From NCBI GenBank assembly GCA_934660965.1, contig CAKUIM010000024.1:1-32809 (forward strand): a stretch of 32,809 bases of DNA. The letters are read 5' to 3'. Each line of letters starts with the position of its first letter. Within the stretch, counting starts at the first letter, position 1. A program made the translations under genes and the position numbers. Positions 31,274-32,809 of this stretch are shown piece by piece. The notes under the pieces are model-generated. The model saw only the letters and a list, made by a program, of their open reading frames with translations. It made no database searches and had not been told where the DNA came from. Source of the stretch: an uncultured Oscillospiraceae bacterium. Its GTDB lineage: Bacteria > Bacillota > Clostridia > Oscillospirales > Oscillospiraceae.

Positions 31274-31302
31274 AGTATAGCCGTTCCCCGCCCCGCTGTC
31301 AA
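31274..31302 (-). promoter_or_regulatory. Promoter of amt
   Basis: Minus-strand TTGACA (31302-31297), a 17-base spacer and TATACT (31279-31274): perfect -35 and near-perfect -10. The resulting leader is about 145 bases long and includes the predicted terminator. Confidence 0.75.
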
Positions 31303-31377
31303 CCGCTAAATTGCATTTTTGTTGCGTCAGATGAATTATTTTCGGGTGCCACACCCTATTTTTGCAGGTTTGACGGT

Positions 31378-32070
31378 TTATTCCTGCATTTTCAGCCGTA
31401 CCGGCACCAAATCCTCCGCCCAGAGGCCCTCCGGCGCTGCCCGGCAGTCCACCGAGAACACCCGCACCCCGGCGGCGGCTGCGTCCCGGAGGGCCGCGCC
31501 GAAGGCAGGGTGGGTGCGCTCGTTGGGGCAGAAGGCGCGGCAGCCCTTCATCTGGACGACGAAGCACACGGCGCACTCGTACCCCTCCACCGCCGCGGCG
31601 GCCAGCTCCCGCAGGTGCTTCACGCCGCGCTCCGTAGGGGCGTCGGGAAACAGGGCAAGGCCGCCCTCCTCCAGCGTCACGCCCTTGACCTCCGCAAAGC
31701 CCCGGCGCTCCCCCGCCTCCCAGTAAAAATCGAACCGGGACGCGCCGTACACCGTCTCCGGCCGCAGCAGGGTAAGGCCGGGCACAAAATGCCCCGCCCG
31801 GGCCCACTCGGCAAACACCCGGTTGGGGGCCTGGGCGTCCATATTGATGAAAAGCCCGTCCTTGTCCACTGCCACCAGGTCGTATTTCGTTTTGCGCGCC
31901 GGGTTTTCGCTGCCCTCCAGCCACACCGTCCGGCCGGGGATGAGCAGCTCCCGGCAGCGGCCGGTATTCTTGACGTGGACGGTCTCCTCCCGGCCCCGAA
32001 GCTCCACCCGGGCGATGAAGCGGTTGGGCCGGGCGAGAAAGACGGCCCGCTCAATGTGCTGATATTCCAT
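31378..32070 (-). CDS. sfsA: SfsA family DNA/RNA nuclease (sugar fermentation stimulation protein)
   Basis: A 230-residue SfsA protein. An N-terminal OB-like region (VFLARPNRFIARVEL...VHVKNTGRCRELLIPG) leads into a nuclease-like domain with YDLVAVDKDGLFINMDAQAPNRVFAEW, the SRFDFYW segment and the catalytic-looking EVKGVTLEEGGLALFPDAPTERGVKHL, then a conserved HPAFGAAL. Originally linked to maltose gene activation in E. coli, the family is now usually regarded as a nuclease; its role here is uncertain. The ATG at 32070 is preceded by GGGAG; an upstream in-frame open stretch extends past the promoter and is not coding. It is a single gene divergent from the DUF1643 gene. Confidence 0.93.
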   Translation of the reverse strand: MEYQHIERAVFLARPNRFIARVELRGREETVHVKNTGRCRELLIPGRTVWLEGSENPARKTKYDLVAVDKDGLFINMDAQAPNRVFAEWARAGHFVPGLTLLRPETVYGASRFDFYWEAGERRGFAEVKGVTLEEGGLALFPDAPTERGVKHLRELAAAAVEGYECAVCFVVQMKGCRAFCPNERTHPAFGAALRDAAAAGVRVFSVDCRAAPEGLWAEDLVPVRLKMQE

Positions 32071-32137
32071 AGGTTCTCCCTTGCTCCGCATCCCGGCCGG
32101 CGGGGTGCGGGGGCGCCGCATACCGGAAATTTTCTCC

Positions 32138-32166
32138 ATTCTACCACAGCCGCAGGGGCCGTGCAA
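32138..32166 (-). promoter_or_regulatory. Promoter of sfsA
   Basis: Minus-strand TTGCAC (32166-32161), a 17-base spacer and TAGAAT (32143-32138) with a TGG extension, about 68 bases before the sfsA start. Confidence 0.5.
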
Positions 32167-32179
32167 GGCCGCAGGGGCC
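32149..32179. repeat. Direct repeat between divergent promoters
   Basis: GCCGCAGGGGCC occurs at 32149-32160 and 32168-32179, 19 bases apart. The first copy lies in the sfsA promoter spacer and the second ends next to the -35 box of the divergent gene. This placement would suit an operator acting on both genes. Confidence 0.4.
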
Positions 32180-32208
32180 TTGCGCCGGGGCACGCTTCCT
32201 GTTATGAT
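32180..32208 (+). promoter_or_regulatory. Promoter of the DUF1643 gene
   Basis: TTGCGC (32180-32185), a 17-base spacer and TATGAT (32203-32208) with a TGT extension. AAGGAGG lies at 32234-32240 before the start codon. Confidence 0.5.
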
Positions 32209-32248
32209 GTTGATACCATCGTTTGACCTTCCGAAGGAGGACACACCT

Positions 32249-32809
32249 ATGCCCCACATCCCCTTGGGCGAGACCGCCCTGCTCGACCTGGTGCGCTTTG
32301 ACGACGCCCTGGCCGCCGCCCGGCGGCCCAGCCCCGATTACGACTATACAAAATGGCTTTACGTCCCGAATTTCTACTCAGAGTATCGTTATATTCTGGG
32401 CACCCGGGGGGAGCGGCCGCTGATCTGCGTGGGCATCAACCCCTCCACCGCCGCTCCGGACGATCTGGACAACACCCTCAAGTCGGTGGAGCGGGTGGCC
32501 CGCTATAACGGCTACGACAGTTTTGTCATGTTCAACGTCTACGCCCAGCGCGCCACCGACCCGGACGACATGGAGCAGACCTATAACCACGCCCTCCACG
32601 CCGAGAACATGAAGGCCTTCGCCTACGCCCTGTCCCTCAACCCCGCCCCCGCCGTGTGGGCCGCCTGGGGCACCATCATCGAGAAGCGGCCCTATCTGCC
32701 CGGCTGCGTGCGGGACATGATCGCCCTGGGGGAGGCCGCCGGCGCCCGCTGGTACTGCGCCGGCAAGCGCTCCAAAAAGGGCCACCCCCATCACCCGCTC
32801 TATCTGCGC
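32249..32809 (+). CDS. DUF1643 domain protein (truncated by window end)
   Basis: The reading frame from the ATG at 32249 stays open to the last base of the window (187 complete codons, no stop). The protein shows DUF1643 features: YRYILGTRGERPLICVGINPSTAAPDDLDNTLKSVERVA, FVMFNVYAQRATDP, the Trp-rich PAVWAAWGTIIEKRPY and GHPHHPLYLR near the visible end. DUF1643 proteins are cytoplasmic and of unknown biochemical function. A strong AAGGAGG and its own promoter are present, and the gene diverges from sfsA. Only the last few residues are likely missing, judging from the usual family length. Confidence 0.85.
   Translation, partial: MPHIPLGETALLDLVRFDDALAAARRPSPDYDYTKWLYVPNFYSEYRYILGTRGERPLICVGINPSTAAPDDLDNTLKSVERVARYNGYDSFVMFNVYAQRATDPDDMEQTYNHALHAENMKAFAYALSLNPAPAVWAAWGTIIEKRPYLPGCVRDMIALGEAAGARWYCAGKRSKKGHPHHPLYLR

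Overview
The window looks like chromosomal DNA of a high-GC anaerobic gut member of the Clostridia (Oscillospiraceae type: Flavonifractor, Lawsonibacter, Intestinimonas and relatives). This is inferred from gene content and style: an FprA-type flavodiiron protein, a 2[4Fe-4S] clostridial ferredoxin, a LytTR/DUF3021 pair, YhaN/YhaO, a TIGR04076 protein, AGGAGG ribosome binding sites throughout, and GC-rich codons almost everywhere. No rRNA, tRNA, insertion sequence, phage gene or CRISPR array is visible.

Layout. 1-1335: a lower-GC LytTR regulator and DUF3021 membrane protein. 1340-6551 (minus): a YhaO-like nuclease, a YhaN-like Rad50-type ATPase with a membrane hairpin, and a zinc alcohol dehydrogenase, probably one transcript. 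6753-7910 (plus): flavodiiron protein, facing a shared terminator. 8023-10639 (minus): an E2-like acyltransferase and an AMP-forming acyl-CoA ligase. 10906-13055 (plus): a PLP aminotransferase and a WYL regulator. 13208-14584 (minus): a small membrane protein and an SDR dehydrogenase. 14767-23318 (minus): seven arginine genes in the transcription order argG-argH-argC-argJ-argB-argD-argF, enough to go from glutamate to arginine by the acetyl-recycling (ArgJ) route when carbamoyl phosphate and aspartate are supplied. The cluster has a candidate ARG box and promoter before argG, and two long hairpin- and repeat-rich gaps (argG-argH and argJ-argB). 23510-25450 (minus): a ClpC-like unfoldase without its N-domain, diverging from a 57-residue ferredoxin (25826-25999). 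26060-28666 (minus): PcrA helicase. 28814-29224 (minus): a low-GC TIGR04076 protein. 29411-31123 (minus): an ammonium transporter fused to a PII domain, behind a leader that can fold into an intrinsic terminator. 31378-32070 (minus): SfsA, diverging from a DUF1643 gene cut by the window end.

The parts most worth a second look are the Amt-PII fusion whose T-loop lacks the tyrosine used for uridylylation in enterobacterial PII, the structured amt leader with terminator and candidate antiterminator, the repeat and hairpin arrays inside the arginine cluster (one includes a copy of the 3' end of argG), the Clp ATPase that starts directly at its first AAA+ domain, and the lipoyl-less E2-like acyltransferase coupled to an acyl-CoA ligase. 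Nitrogen is a common theme of the second half (arginine synthesis, ammonium uptake), but nothing in the sequence shows that the two are co-regulated.
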